From NCBI GenBank assembly GCA_036897445.1, contig JAYMTL010000041.1, positions 62,001 to 126,000 on the forward strand: a DNA stretch of 64,000 nt. Direction: 5' to 3'. Within the stretch, counting starts at the first letter, position 1. Every line of letters begins with the position of its first letter. Origin of the DNA: Pelargonium tetragonum (taxonomy: Eukaryota; Streptophyta; Magnoliopsida; Geraniales; Geraniaceae). Below, one piece after another: positions 23,974 to 36,084 of the stretch. The position numbers were made by a program, and so were the translations under genes. The notes beneath the pieces are model-generated. The model was not told the origin of the DNA and did not search any database. It worked only from the letters and a program-made list of their open reading frames with translations.

Positions 23974-26900
23974 GGTTTCATTTCATATATTATCTGATGT
24001 AGCAAAAAGAGACTAAAAATTTTTATTTAGGAGATTGTTACTCCTTAGTTTACTAAAAAACCTCGCCCTAACTAGAAAGAAATTCAAAATCCTTAGAGTC
24101 AATAAGCCGAGGTTGCTTTCCAGTATATTACATTTCGGATTAGCCAACGAAAGAAGAGTAAAGGGGTGCCTCCTTTCTTAGGTACAGCCATTTAACCACC
24201 CTTTTTATATACCGAGGATTCTAGTAAGGTTTATAGTTGAGGACAGATGTAGTTCCAGAGTTTTTACCAGTTTCACTTAGATATTAAATTCTTTTTTAGT
24301 AATACCCGGATTAGCGAGATAGTACTCTTTTAATTCAAGTTTGCTCAAGTTCCTTTTTCTGTAGTTATTAAGAGCGCGCCTTCTCTGTTTTTCTAAAAAG
24401 GGTACCCTGTATAATGGGTTTTGAATCCCATTATTAAATTTTCATCATTATTGTATATTACTGGATAAACTAAATAACCCTTATAAGTTACTATGCTTGA
24501 TGACAAAGATTGCAATTGAGTTTTCTGAAAACTTTAATATCTAATAAAGGGGTTCCTGTGTAAAATAAGTTGATTATCTAATGAAAATACAAGAATAAGT
24601 AGGCTTTTCCTTTTACAATTGAATACTTTTAGTTTCAATACGGGAATATTTATATACAGAATAGGGTAGAACCCGTTATAACAAATACTCGAAAAAGCCA
24701 AAACGTACTATTGCTTGCTAGCGGGGTCCCTTTCATTTTAATAAAGAGGTTCTATTTGTATCAAAGCTCTTTCTAAAGTATCCCCGGGCAGTGCTGTAGA
24801 GTAATCCTTTGCTATATTAAATTTCTAATTTATAAGCCTTACATTTCCTTTTTTGTGTCCTGAGTACCCCAAGAAATTGGGCTTTCCTAGCAAGAAAAAG
24901 ACTATAGAAAATACATCAATAATCAATAGCCAGCCCCTTGTTCAATACTAGTTATCCCCTCTCTTTCCGCTTTGTTTAGTTAGTAAGGTAAGAGTGCTCT
25001 GGGAAAGAAAATCTTAGTAAGAACCTTTATTATCATTACTTACTTTTTTATCTTAGCATGCTAGTCTTGTAATTAAAGAGTCTTGATTAAGTCTTATAAA
25101 ATACAGGACAACCCCTTTTAGCAGAGAGCCCCGGGTATATAACTACTATGACGACTTGACTTTTACTGGTTCGGTGTTTAAAAGAAAGAATTAAGTTTTT
25201 TGTAATATCCTATGTCATTTTTATAAGTGAAGCCCCCTCTCCTGTTTATATCTAAAAACAGCCCTTGTTTTGATGACTTATTTTTTTGTTAAAAGAGTTA
25301 CCCCCATATTATTTATTTGACAGGGTTTGCAGAGTGCAGGAAAATAAAGTCTAATATAGGTTTTCATCAAAAGGACTCGTTGGTGTTATGAGGATCTAAA
25401 AAATTCCGTGTAAAAGCGACTACCTAATTCTCTAGATCTATTAGATAGAGCTCCGGAGCCTTGTATTTTTGCTAAATCTAAACATCATATGACTCACGGG
25501 ATACTTTTTCTCTGGATCTGGAATAGGTGCACAAAGTTGAGTTGGAAAGTTAGCTACCTTTAATGAGTTAATCCTGCATTTTCTGTTGATACTTTTAAAT
25601 ATAAGCTTTCAATGTGTAAATGTGTATTACTTAGTTAGTATGTATAGGAGAAAACTTATACTTAGATCTAAGAATTCCTTCTTGAATAGTATTTTACACT
25701 TTTTTATTTCTAGTTATTTGAAAAATTAGAAAGTGTTTCTGCCATTAATATTTCTTTCCTTTTTTGCAAGGGTTTTTATAATTACCTCGCGGCGACTTGT
25801 ACATCATACTACAAACCTGGAATAGTTTGACATTGCCCTGTCTTTAAACTGAAACTGGCTAGACATACTTAATTATACCTACGTTTTTATATTATTTGTA
25901 GAGCACGACAGAACTTCTTAAAACCCTCTGTCTAGTATTCTGGTAAGCAAATTCTATCTTTGTACATTACTTGATAATAATCCTGTGAGAGCCTCTTTAA
26001 TCTAAAGCGGAGCTCTATCGTCTATCTGGGTGTATCCTGCTTTTTAAAACGGGGTTACTATATCTCTTGAGATAACATTAAACTATGATAGTTATACTGC
26101 AGCTACTAAAAGCAAGAGAAAACTCTTGTAAAAGCTACTAGAATAAAATAGATAGTCAGAAGGAACTCTTACTAATTATAAATGAAATCTTGTACAAGAA
26201 ACTTAGGGACTCTGTTATGTAATACTTCTTGCTTAAAACTTTAAAGTGTATGCTTTCATGAAATAGACACAGAAAAGTTTATATATAAGTTTACCTTACA
26301 AAGGTATCCAAATACTTAAAGAAAGCTGTTCCGTGTTAGGGCTGGGTAGTTGGTGGAACCGGGTATCTCCTGAATCTAAATTTTACATAACAAAAAGGCA
26401 AATGTCAGAGCTCTTAAGCGTAAGGTTACCCCTCTTTTAAATGTTATAGTTATACGCTATAAATACACTTTTGGAGACTTAGTTATAAAAAAGTTTTAAG
26501 GGGGGTACTTCGAGCCCTTATTAACGAATTGAAAAACTAGATGTCTAATAAAAGGAGCCCCGTAAAGTGAAACAAAACTTATGGGTATTTTACACTAAAA
26601 GCTCTTTTGAAAAACTTTTATCCAGGCATAGGGATATCCTTTAAACATAACAGAATCTTACAACCCTCAGATATACAACAACTTACTCGTATAGAATTGA
26701 CCCGAGGGTCCTACGAAATTACACACAGGACTTTCTTATACTTCTCAGATTCAAAAAAAGGGAGACTATAAACCCGGGATATTTCAAGTCCCTGCTTTTA
26801 AAATTGAAATGAAAGGGTTCCTATATAGAGGATAAAGTACAATTTTAAGCAAGAGTGTGTTTATAGCAGGATTTTGCCAAAGCCGCGTCCACTTACATAT

Positions 26901-27526
26901 CTAAAGAAAATGAAATGCCTTTTCGGGGTTTATATATTACTAACTACTCCTGTTGCGTTCATCAATAGGGCCCTTAAGCCTCTTTTTTTCATAACCTCCA
27001 AACTCAGTGCTTTATATCCAGAGACCCCTACCTGTTATTAACCCAAAGTATACCGGTGTTAGGAAATAGCGGGCTCCTGTGTCTTCATATTAAGTTTCTA
27101 ATCTTTTTTTATTCTTAAAAATTCCTCAAAAAGGAATCGAATACCGGCTTACACAACTAGGGCTACCCCATTATATAGTTATGGCAAGGATACGGCTTAA
27201 AAAGAGAGTTCGCTACCTCTGGTTCCTAAACGAATTTGACCTTATTACCCCCAGAATGGGTGCGAAGTAACAGCCTCCTTATCCGAGATAGACGAGGGGC
27301 CTTATAAAAACTACTATAATACGCGGTTTAACGGACCTATATTTATCCATTCTGGATCCCTTTCTTCGATAAAAGCAAGCTTTTGAAACGAGATTTTCCA
27401 TAGGTATTACTTCTTATTAAAGCCTAAAACCGGAATATCCGAGAATTAGTACTAGACTCTTCTGAAGAACTCTTAACACTTTTAAACGCCGGTTAAATTC
27501 CAGTAAGTAAAATACCCTTGTACTAA

Positions 27527-28402
27527 AAGACATTCCTTACCCTACTTGAACTTTATATTTACTAAATTCTTTTTATTACCCTGAAATGGATAAGAAAGAT
27601 CCTTCCTAATAGATGCTTCTCAGCTAAATATCTAAATCTAAGACAGGGAGTCCCTCCCGCTCAATTCGAGCACCTCTACGTTAGTAATTGCGACTATAGT
27701 TTAATTCTAGTCATAATCGGTCCCCTCAAGCAAAGTATAGGGACTCCTAACCTAAATAGAGAATTCCTTGGAACAAATGATTTTAGGCTCTTGGTCTCCA
27801 TTCCCTACTGAGATTTAATTGCTAAGCCTGCCTGCGTAACATTCTATATCCTACTACTCAGTAAAAATCTTGTTTTATACTTAGAGTCTCTCCAAAGTTC
27901 TAAAATACCTCGACTCGAGAAATCCTTAGCAGGAAGAATTTCAATTATAAGCCAAAGAATAACTAAAAAGTATAGTAATTTAGATGTAATACAAAGATTA
28001 AATAAAATAAAACGACTCATCTTTACCTTAAGGAAGGCTCTAATAGACCCATTTGAAAATAACCAACTAGGGTTATCATCTGATTCTGATTGCTCCGTGT
28101 TTATTGCTGTGATGTAAGATTTAATAAGAGAATTTGCGTACATGGAGAAATATAAGCTAAACAGAATATCTTTCAAAAAAGAGCTACCTATTTCTTTTAT
28201 CTAGGACCACAAATGCCTTATGATATTCCTTATACTAACCGTTTTCCAAATGGATCTAAAAAAAGGTCTTAGAAAAAACTTTAGAATAGTGGTGTATAGC
28301 AAGCCAAGAGTACATACTTTTCTAGTAATAGTAGAACAAGTATATTTATACTGGATCAAGAAGAAAGTGAAATCAAATCAGGAAAATAAGATTAAGCTCT
28401 AG
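27527..28402 (+). pseudogene. 292-codon broken reading frame in an unmutated patch
   Basis: The strongest coding trace in the window. One plus-strand frame runs 292 codons with only about four internal breaks, where about twenty stops would be expected at the base composition of the region. The conceptual peptide is protein-like throughout: mixed hydrophobic stretches, then a basic part with many Lys, Arg, Leu and Ile (for example KYSNLDVIQRLNKIKRLIF), and a Lys-rich end. Base use agrees: over 28021-28260 (CpA+TpG) is about 22 against 17 for (ApC+GpT), and TpA/ApT is near 1 (28141-28260), so the RIP bias seen on both sides is absent. The frame extends poorly upstream of 27.5 kb and ends cleanly at 28402. 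I recognise no domain and cannot say whether it comes from a host gene or a mobile element. Its last 61 codons (28220-28402) are fully open. The 110-codon antisense frame (28176 down to 27844) is most likely its shadow. Confidence 0.55.
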
Positions 28403-31400
28403 AGTAGCTAACCATATAAGAAAATAGGGGTTACTTGACTAAAGTCTTGTTGTCCCTCGCTGAAATAAACTGTAGAGGTTAGAATAAGAAGTGCAGGATT
28501 CGTATTTTATAACATGCTCTAGGAAAAAAAATGGTTATATACTTTGTTTTACCAGACAATGCTTTTTCAACAGATAGCAAGGTTTTGAAGAGGTGCGTAT
28601 AGAAACCTCAGTGTAGTTCCTTAAATTAAAATTAGGCAAGGTGAGCCCGGACTGTATATAGAATATAGATAAAGAGATAAAGAAAGTCCCTTGGAGCGTC
28701 CTAGTAGATAAGAACTTCTGTTTATTTTATATAAGATTGACTTCTCGAAGAGCTGCCCTCTTAAGAAATTCAGAAGGCAGGGGACAGGGAAGTCTTTAGG
28801 ACGTCTTGGTGTTTACTATCTAAAAGGAAAGTACTGAATAAAGGGAAACTAGAGACTCTTCCTTATGGGTTGAATAGATTTAAACTAACCAAGCTTTTGT
28901 GGGTATCCACTCCGATTCGATTAGTAGTAAAGTAAAGTTTAAGAGGTCTTACAAAAAAGGGAGTTGGGTTCCTTTTTACGCAGCACTTAAGGACTTCCTT
29001 AATACTAAGTTGTTGTAAATTAACATAGGAAGAAGCTGTGTATTTTCAGTCAAAGTATTGCTTATGTAAGAATAATCTTCCTTTAAACTTAGTGAAGCCT
29101 CTTAGAACTTTTCACAATAAAGGAAGAATGTAGGCCTCCTATGAAAGGACTGTAAATCTGTCATTGACAAGTTTTTAGCTCTACTTCATTTAATAGAATA
29201 TGGAGGTCCCTTAAATTCAATTAGAGATCTATAAAAATTTTGCCCGCCTTGCCTATATCATACTAGTGTCGTTTAGAGTTATAGATTTTAGCTAGGTATC
29301 CTCGTTTGGGTAGGGAATTTCTAGATATTAGGTATTTGATCTGCACTTTCGGCACAATATATAATTTTTAAATTTAACCTCGTTACCGACTTTAAGACAC
29401 GTCAATTACCCAAGACTTTGATTATAAAAACTCCCTTTTTTGAAACTAAAACCCTTTTCCACTAAACCACAACTCTGATAGTAGAACTTTTCGAGCTTTT
29501 ACGAAAGAATTCTTTTTAGATTTACCTATAGTACAAAGCAACTCTCTGGGATTTGTCTGATTTACCAATGTTTAGGACTAGGTTCAACTTATTTTAATCT
29601 TTCTAAGGGTAAATTTTGGTGTTTTAAAATTCGTACTCCTTGATAATAGCTAGTCTAAATAGAGAGGGCCTGTAAACTACACTTCAGGTAGATATCTACC
29701 TTTTCTAAGACTAGGGGATGCCTCAGAAAAGTGCTTGCTAAGGTTTCCTGCTGATGGTTTCTTTTCTCAGACGCGCTTTACCTAGTGGGAGAGTTAGTCG
29801 AATGAGGCAAGCCAGGGGCTTTTGCGAAGAGCAGTGGATAAAACTCAGTCTTTAGTTGCTGACAAGGTTTCCGCCCTAGTTATGACTTTACCGTGGATTC
29901 GAGCTGTAGAAAGCTCTTTGCTTTTTCTAATGCCTTAGAGATACACTTATAATATAATTATACTGTGTCCGGGTTTGTTATGAAAGTTTTTTCCTAGTGT
30001 CTCCTGGGGATTTTAAAGGCACCATAACTGTACATAGGAAATGCTTAATATTAAAGCTTTTAGACTTTAATCTCGATGGGTTTAGTAATAAGGGAACACG
30101 GACTTCGTTTAAGCCTTTATAGAATGAAACCTTTTTGAGCAAGATTGAGTTAAGTAAAAAAACTTATTGTAGATTTACTTTAAAACGAGTGCCTGAATTG
30201 AGCGGAAATTTTTCTAGCTATAACAGAAGTTCTACGTTTCATTAATCGCAATTGGACAAAAGTGTATCTGCCTCCTAGAAGTTTAGAAGTGCTTGGGCCA
30301 ATTAAAAAGGTCATAAGAGTCCTTCTTTTTTAACTAATGCGAATAAGGACTTTAAGTCAAAATAGGGCCCTTTGTTGGGAGGAGCCCGTGTCACTGTAAT
30401 TAGGAAAAAAGTACAAGGCCTATCCTATATTCGCTAGCCATTGAGTAAAAAGACTTTATTAATTTTAAAAGATCCCGTTTAAGGGAAGTCTTACACAAGA
30501 ACCCATTTGTTACACCAGAAAGTCCCGGGTTTTAGAAGGAATCCTTGTCTATTTAGTCCAATCTCCCAAATTTATAGGAGGTATAGTATCCCTGAAAAAA
30601 GGGATCTAGGGGAATCCGAACTACTACTAGTTGTATAGTTAAAAAAAGTCCTGTTATGTATTTACCATAAAAGCAAATTCTTATTAAGTAAGTCCCCTAA
30701 TTTTACGTTTTTTGCTACATGTAACACCTTAATTTATGGGACTCCTTTTATTATTGGGGAATGTTCCTCGCTGGGCTAAAAAACTCTTGATACGATATAA
30801 AACTTTCCGGTAAGGATCCCCAGGTTATAAACATCTAATTGCTGTAGTTGCAGTTCTTCTAAAACTCACTAGAGTACTTACAATGTTTTGTCACTGGCTT
30901 ACGGAAGTTCTTTTAAAGTTGCTTCATAAGAATGATTTTTCAGAGAACAGGAACCCCTCCTAATCTATTACGGGAACTTCTTTTTAAAAGGCACTCGTTA
31001 TAAAAAGAAACTGTATAGGCTTCCTCTTATTTGACCTCGGAGAATTCTGTGTAACGTATATACAAAAAAATTCTCGAGCTTCTATTCTCGTAATTTTTTC
31101 CGCTCTAGGAAGCCCTAAAAGTCAAACTGTTACAAATCGGGATCCTCCCTGATTAGTAATGTCTAGTTGTATAATTTTTTAAGTAGGGACTTGGCTATTT
31201 CCCACCTCTGTACCAGAATTCCATATTTGTTATTACTTAGTTTGCAACCAAAAACTTTATTGTATTGTAGATTCAGGGACCACATTTCACCTCTAGAGCA
31301 ATTAAAGTCAAACCTCGTAATGAACCTGGTAATGATTAGTACTCCGTCCTAGTCTTTAGGAGAACGCGATTAATAGTATTCGACTTTCCTTCTAAATTCT

Positions 31401-34400
31401 GTACTAAAGAAACTCTTAAGATTGAGGAACGCATTTCAAAAAAGAAGTTCTTATTCCTTTACTTTATACTACCTACTAAGAAAATGCAAAGGTTCAAGTC
31501 TTTCGCCCCTATTCCGCAACAACTAAGAATTTTTTTCATTTTGTGCTCTTTTGAGCAGGCCAGCCCTGATAATGGATAATGAATATTTTTTGCTTAATAT
31601 TACATTTATATAACTAGAAAATGCAAATGTGCCCCAATTTAAGGTTTCTCAGGAGGAAGATAAAGGGGACTTTTTAGGCTGGAACCGTTAAAGCCTATGT
31701 TTTGGGTATATTTTAAAGTTGTCGCGGAATCTTCTAATTCCAAATTACTATTAAAAATCTAAGTGGGATAGTGGAATCCTAAGTTTAACGCTTTCGTTTG
31801 CTCAAGGTTGCGACCCAACACTAGGACTTTGTACTAAATTTACTCTAAGGGCAGTTCATAATAATTATAGAACATGGTTTGTAGTCTTTCTTTCCCTTAT
31901 TTCATAGTAAGCTTCTGGAATATGAGTCCCGGTATCCCCTGGTCCAGTAGAAGAGTAAAGGAAGCCCACTTTTTCTAAAGTGGGGTTTACCAGGACGTCG
32001 TTTTTTGGATTTCATGCTAATCTGAGCTCTTTTTCCGCAGGCGAAATAACCAAGATTCTACTAGAGGTAAAACACAGAGGAGTAACTCAACATATTGGAC
32101 TAAGTAACTAAAACAATACTAGTATAAGGGGACACTTCCTAATATTACGACTTCTCGCGAGTAAAAATGCATGGATCTCCCTTTTTGCTTCGGGTTCATC
32201 AGGAATAATCGAGGCTCATAGATTCCCCCAGTGCCGGTTTCTCCTTATTTTTATTTGAAACCTTTCTTATTAGAGCTAAGCTGTATTGATTTCCATTTCT
32301 TGTAGTTAGTGTACTACTTAGGGAATTCCTTTCTAGTTTAGGCTAATCTCTAAAAAAAGTTGAGGAAAAAGTAGTTTTCTTTATTTACTAGATTTAAGAC
32401 CACAGGCAGCCCTGTTTTTATTCCCTTAAAACGCGTTGCCTTGCTCCAAGAATCTCCTTAAAAAACTGGTACAAATTAACTTTACAATAAGGAAATCCCT
32501 GGGTTTATGCTTCCCTTATCTGGTTTATAGTGTTAGTAATCCTTCCTGAAACAGAATTAAGGCCGCCTTATTTTCCTTCTAGATGGGCAGTTTTCAGTCT
32601 TATAGACTTGAAATGAAAGCAGGAGATTTACTTCAACTTATAACAACTCACAACAAACCTTGTTGAACTGCAGATTCAGAAAATTTATTGTACCGAAGTC
32701 TTCAAGATTAAAACTTCTAACAAAGTCTTTTTTGTTTTTGATATTTATAAAAATTTAGAATTTCTTGAGCCTTTTAGACATATACAGTCTTGTATAGGCG
32801 GTGTAAGTAAAAGTGGGTCCTTAAGAAAGCAAGTGGAATGCGAGTATTAAAGTTAAAACTCCTTGATAAACCAAAAACTAGGGCTCTTTTTAACTAACCC
32901 CTATTCCAAGACCCTTTACAAAATGACTTCTTCTTTCTTACTTTTTAATAAAATAACTTATAAAGGGAGCTCTCTTATAGTCCTTTTCCCAATATACTCC
33001 TAAGCAAAAAAGCATTAAAGGCAAAGCGCTCTTAGTTAAGTTCTATTTCAACGAGCATTTATTTCATAAAAATCCGTTTCGGGCCCTTAATTTTCATTTT
33101 AGTGATTCAACGCCCTTTTATTAAGACTCCTACTCTAGTAGCAAACCAACAAAGTACACAACACGAAATTACCCTGTTGCTATATGACTTTTTCACTTGA
33201 AGTCACTATTTAACTACCCAAATAAACCTGGTCGAAGGGAACTCGGGGAGACCTCTCCTGATCTCAAGTCATTAGGTACAAAAGGCTAGGAAAGCACTTA
33301 TTTATTATAGGAATCTCTTAAAAGTCTTTTTGGAAGCCCCTTTTCATAATACTTTCGTAGTAACTATAATAGAGCTTTCCCCTCAGAGTTTTTCTGTGGA
33401 CTCAAAGTTCTATTAAGTACTAACACTTTATTATCCTCATCCTTTGTATAAATTCTATATTACAGTTGAAAGCCCGTTTTGAAGCAAGGGAACACCTTGT
33501 CAACTCAACTCAGAAAAACTTATTACTCCGATTAAGATTTTCATATCGATATTAGATACAGAGTTAATCTTTAGAATTCCCCTTATTAAAGTGGCCACTA
33601 AAACTAAGTTACTTACTCTTTACATTAACATAAATGGGATATCACAGGCAGTTCTTTACTTATATAAGTAATAAAGAATTTTAACTCGAAACCAAAAACA
33701 GAATCTTTATTTTGGCACAATTAGTTTATATCCACGAATAGCAGCCTGAATTAATACTAGTAAGCATTAGTAACAATTCTAGTCGACTACTGCTGCTGTA
33801 AGGCCCAATAACCATAAGTATTTTAAAAGTAGTTTTATCTTATGAAAATTATCACTTTGGCTTTTCGACTAAATAAATAGGTTAATTATAATTAGTATCA
33901 AATAAAACAAGGTAAACCCAGTAAACTCCCCTTAAAAATCGGCAGGGTTTATCAAATAAACCCCCTTGCTTATAGTGTCGCTCGCACTTCCTATGATAGC
34001 TCTGAGCCTGAGTGTGATTAAAGCAAACTAAAACAACATGAACTGGTATAGAAAGATATCGAAGAAAAATGGGTTATTTCTGTATTACAGTAAAGGGAAC
34101 TTAATTAGTATCGATTGAAACTTGAAATAACTAATTCAAACTCTTTTTTTAAGGTCTTTTTGCTAACTAGAGACCCTAGTTCTACATATAAAGATATAAA
34201 GTGGATTTACAAGAAATCCAACGGGCCCCATCCTATTCTGTAACATTTTATTACTACCCGAAACCCGCAAACATTAGGAACAACACAAGCAGACAAAGAT
34301 TTTCTATTTAACCGTACCCTAGATACTCTAAAACAAGTAGAATTTGGAGAATGATTTTTGTAAGCATTCCTCTTTCCTGGAAGTAGTATATAGAAGAGTC

Positions 34401-36027
34401 AACCTTTATTGTATTAAGAGTTCCAACAGCCTAGCAGAAATGAAAAACCCCGGCTTAAAACCTTTCTATTACATTTTCCTGGATCCAAAAGATTCTATTA
34501 AATTCCTTGGTTTTTACATAATAATTTCAAGGGTTCCCATTGAGACATAACCACAGGAAGACTTACTTTAATTTTAAAGAATGGGAGTCCTTTTTTAAGG
34601 TAGAACACAGCAGCTACAGAACACGGAGTACAGTAATACAGTAACAGGTTCTAACCCCAGCTTGTAAATGATAAATCTACTTCTCTATCTCTCCTTTAAA
34701 CTTTAACTAAAGGAGACGGCTTATGGTATTAAGAAACTTTAGGAGGTAATGTAATTAATAAGGGGCCGTTTAGAACTTTTGACTTTTCGATGAACTGAGA
34801 AGCTCCTGCGTTATATAAAGTGTTAATGTAGGTTTTGTATTGAAGTGAGATAATCAATCCTTAGAGCTAACGATTACATTCAAGATTTTTATAGGGGCTC
34901 TATTATAAGTAAGAGGGTTCATCGGCTGCAATATATGGTAAAGCCCAAAGTAGACAACTTTCTCTGGTTTAGCATTTAGGATTCGGTAGCAGATATAAAG
35001 GGCAGCTAGCTCATATGCTCCAAATCTTGAACTTGTAAAAAGCATTCCGGGTTAAAGTGCTTTTTTCTAAGCGGGGCCTGTTACTCTTTTCTTCTTATAC
35101 AAAACCCTATACTAATTGCTGGGATATAACTCCGGCACTGCAAGTATAATAAAGGGTCCTCTGGCCTACTAGATTCTAGATTAAGGGAATCCCAGATAAG
35201 TCAAATTTTTACTAACGTGTTGGATTTACAGCTTTTTATAGAATCCTGCCGAAGGGGGCTACAACATTTGTGAATAAAGGATAAACTCGAAATCTTTCGG
35301 AAAAGCTTTGGTTTTAAGGTACATCCTATGGAAAGAGGGGAGGTTTAGAAATTCTTTTTTATGGGCTATACAGGTAAAAAGGACTCCCTTGCAAAGTAAT
35401 GCTAAAAGTCTTTATAATAACAGGACCCTTGACCGAGCCTTAGCTTTGACTACCGGATTCTAGAGTTTCCCTTGCTGGCTATTAAACACTTTAGGATGGC
35501 CAAAATTTCTGTAGTCTGTAACTAGAATACGTATAAGAAAGATGCGCGTGTATATAATCGAGATTTTTTCTTTAGATAAAGACTTTAGAAATTTACACTG
35601 CAGTACAAGGGGGACTCTTGTATAAAAAAGGCTCCTTAGCTATACTCCCAGTAGAGTAAGGAACAGGATACTTTATTTTACGTAAGAGTTTGCTTATTTT
35701 CTATCAGATCTATAAAGCAGCGTGTTAAGCCCTTTCTAAATAATATCTGGGGCTACTTTGGTAAAATAATTTTAATAAATAAGAGTTTCTTTTTACCTGA
35801 GTTCCTTTTCTGGTTTAGAGTAGTTCTCGGGTTTCTCCTAGCCTATGAAAAGGTAAATGATAACTCTATTTGTTTTGCAAAGCTGTTTAATTACATCAGG
35901 GGAGCCCCCGGGAACCCTTGAAATTTTGACTAAACTTATGAGTAAGCGCTCTTTGAACCTTATGTTGCAACTTGGGAGTAAAGAGTACTCTAGTGTTATC
36001 AATTTCTTATTAGTTAGAGATCCATTC
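28403..36027. other. gene-free mutated DNA
   Basis: No supportable gene. The hand count over 30001-30240 gives TpA 24, ApT 17, CpA+TpG 17 and ApC+GpT 23, showing that the RIP-like bias resumes at once after the coding relic. Open frames are at most about 68 codons. The word GGGAATTCCTT at 32321-32331 recurs at 37315-37325 and 50087-50097 but without longer matching flanks. Confidence 0.5.
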
Positions 36028-36084
36028 ATAAGGTAATTCAATTAAGCAACAATAACAGAGGTAGGCTTAATTGAATTACCTTAT
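36028..36084. repeat. perfect 20-bp inverted repeat, 17-base loop
   Basis: Left arm ATAAGGTAATTCAATTAAGC (36028-36047) and right arm 36065-36084 are exact reverse complements, separated by 17 bases (36048-36064). No mismatch occurs in 20 pairs, and pairing stops at once on both sides. At the composition of the window such a structure is expected about 1 time in 100,000 by chance. As single-stranded RNA or DNA it would form a stable hairpin. In a region where everything else is eroded, perfect arms suggest recent origin or active upkeep. It could be a recent foldback from template switching, the core of a tiny foldback element, or a processing or termination hairpin. No target-site duplication or gene is evident beside it. 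A minus-strand frame of 67 codons ends just inside and is probably fortuitous. Confidence 0.8.

Larger units (their letters stand above)
18721..27526. other. gene-free mutated DNA
   Basis: Nearly 9 kb without a supportable gene. It holds a partial tRNA-like sequence near 21.13-21.20 kb, a short TA repeat at 23961-23973, and small hairpins such as ATAATGGG/CCCATTAT at 24411-24434, which are at chance level. Open frames do not exceed about 66 codons. The part at 22.2-22.8 kb is mildly C-rich on the plus strand. Confidence 0.5.

Noticed and set aside
24411-24434. 8-bp hairpin ATAATGGG/CCCATTAT
   Set aside because: Roughly ten such 8-bp hairpins with small loops are expected by chance.
25100-25200. 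YYDDLTFTGS-like peptide recalling a reverse transcriptase YxDD box
   Set aside because: Only the short motif matches; no other reverse transcriptase block is seen around it, and such short matches occur by chance in six-frame translation.
27844-28176. 110-codon minus-strand open frame
   Set aside because: It lies antisense inside the stronger 292-codon plus-strand relic and is best explained as its shadow.
31486-31507. T-arm-like GGTTCAAGTC
   Set aside because: Four of five stem pairs at best, with no other tRNA part upstream.
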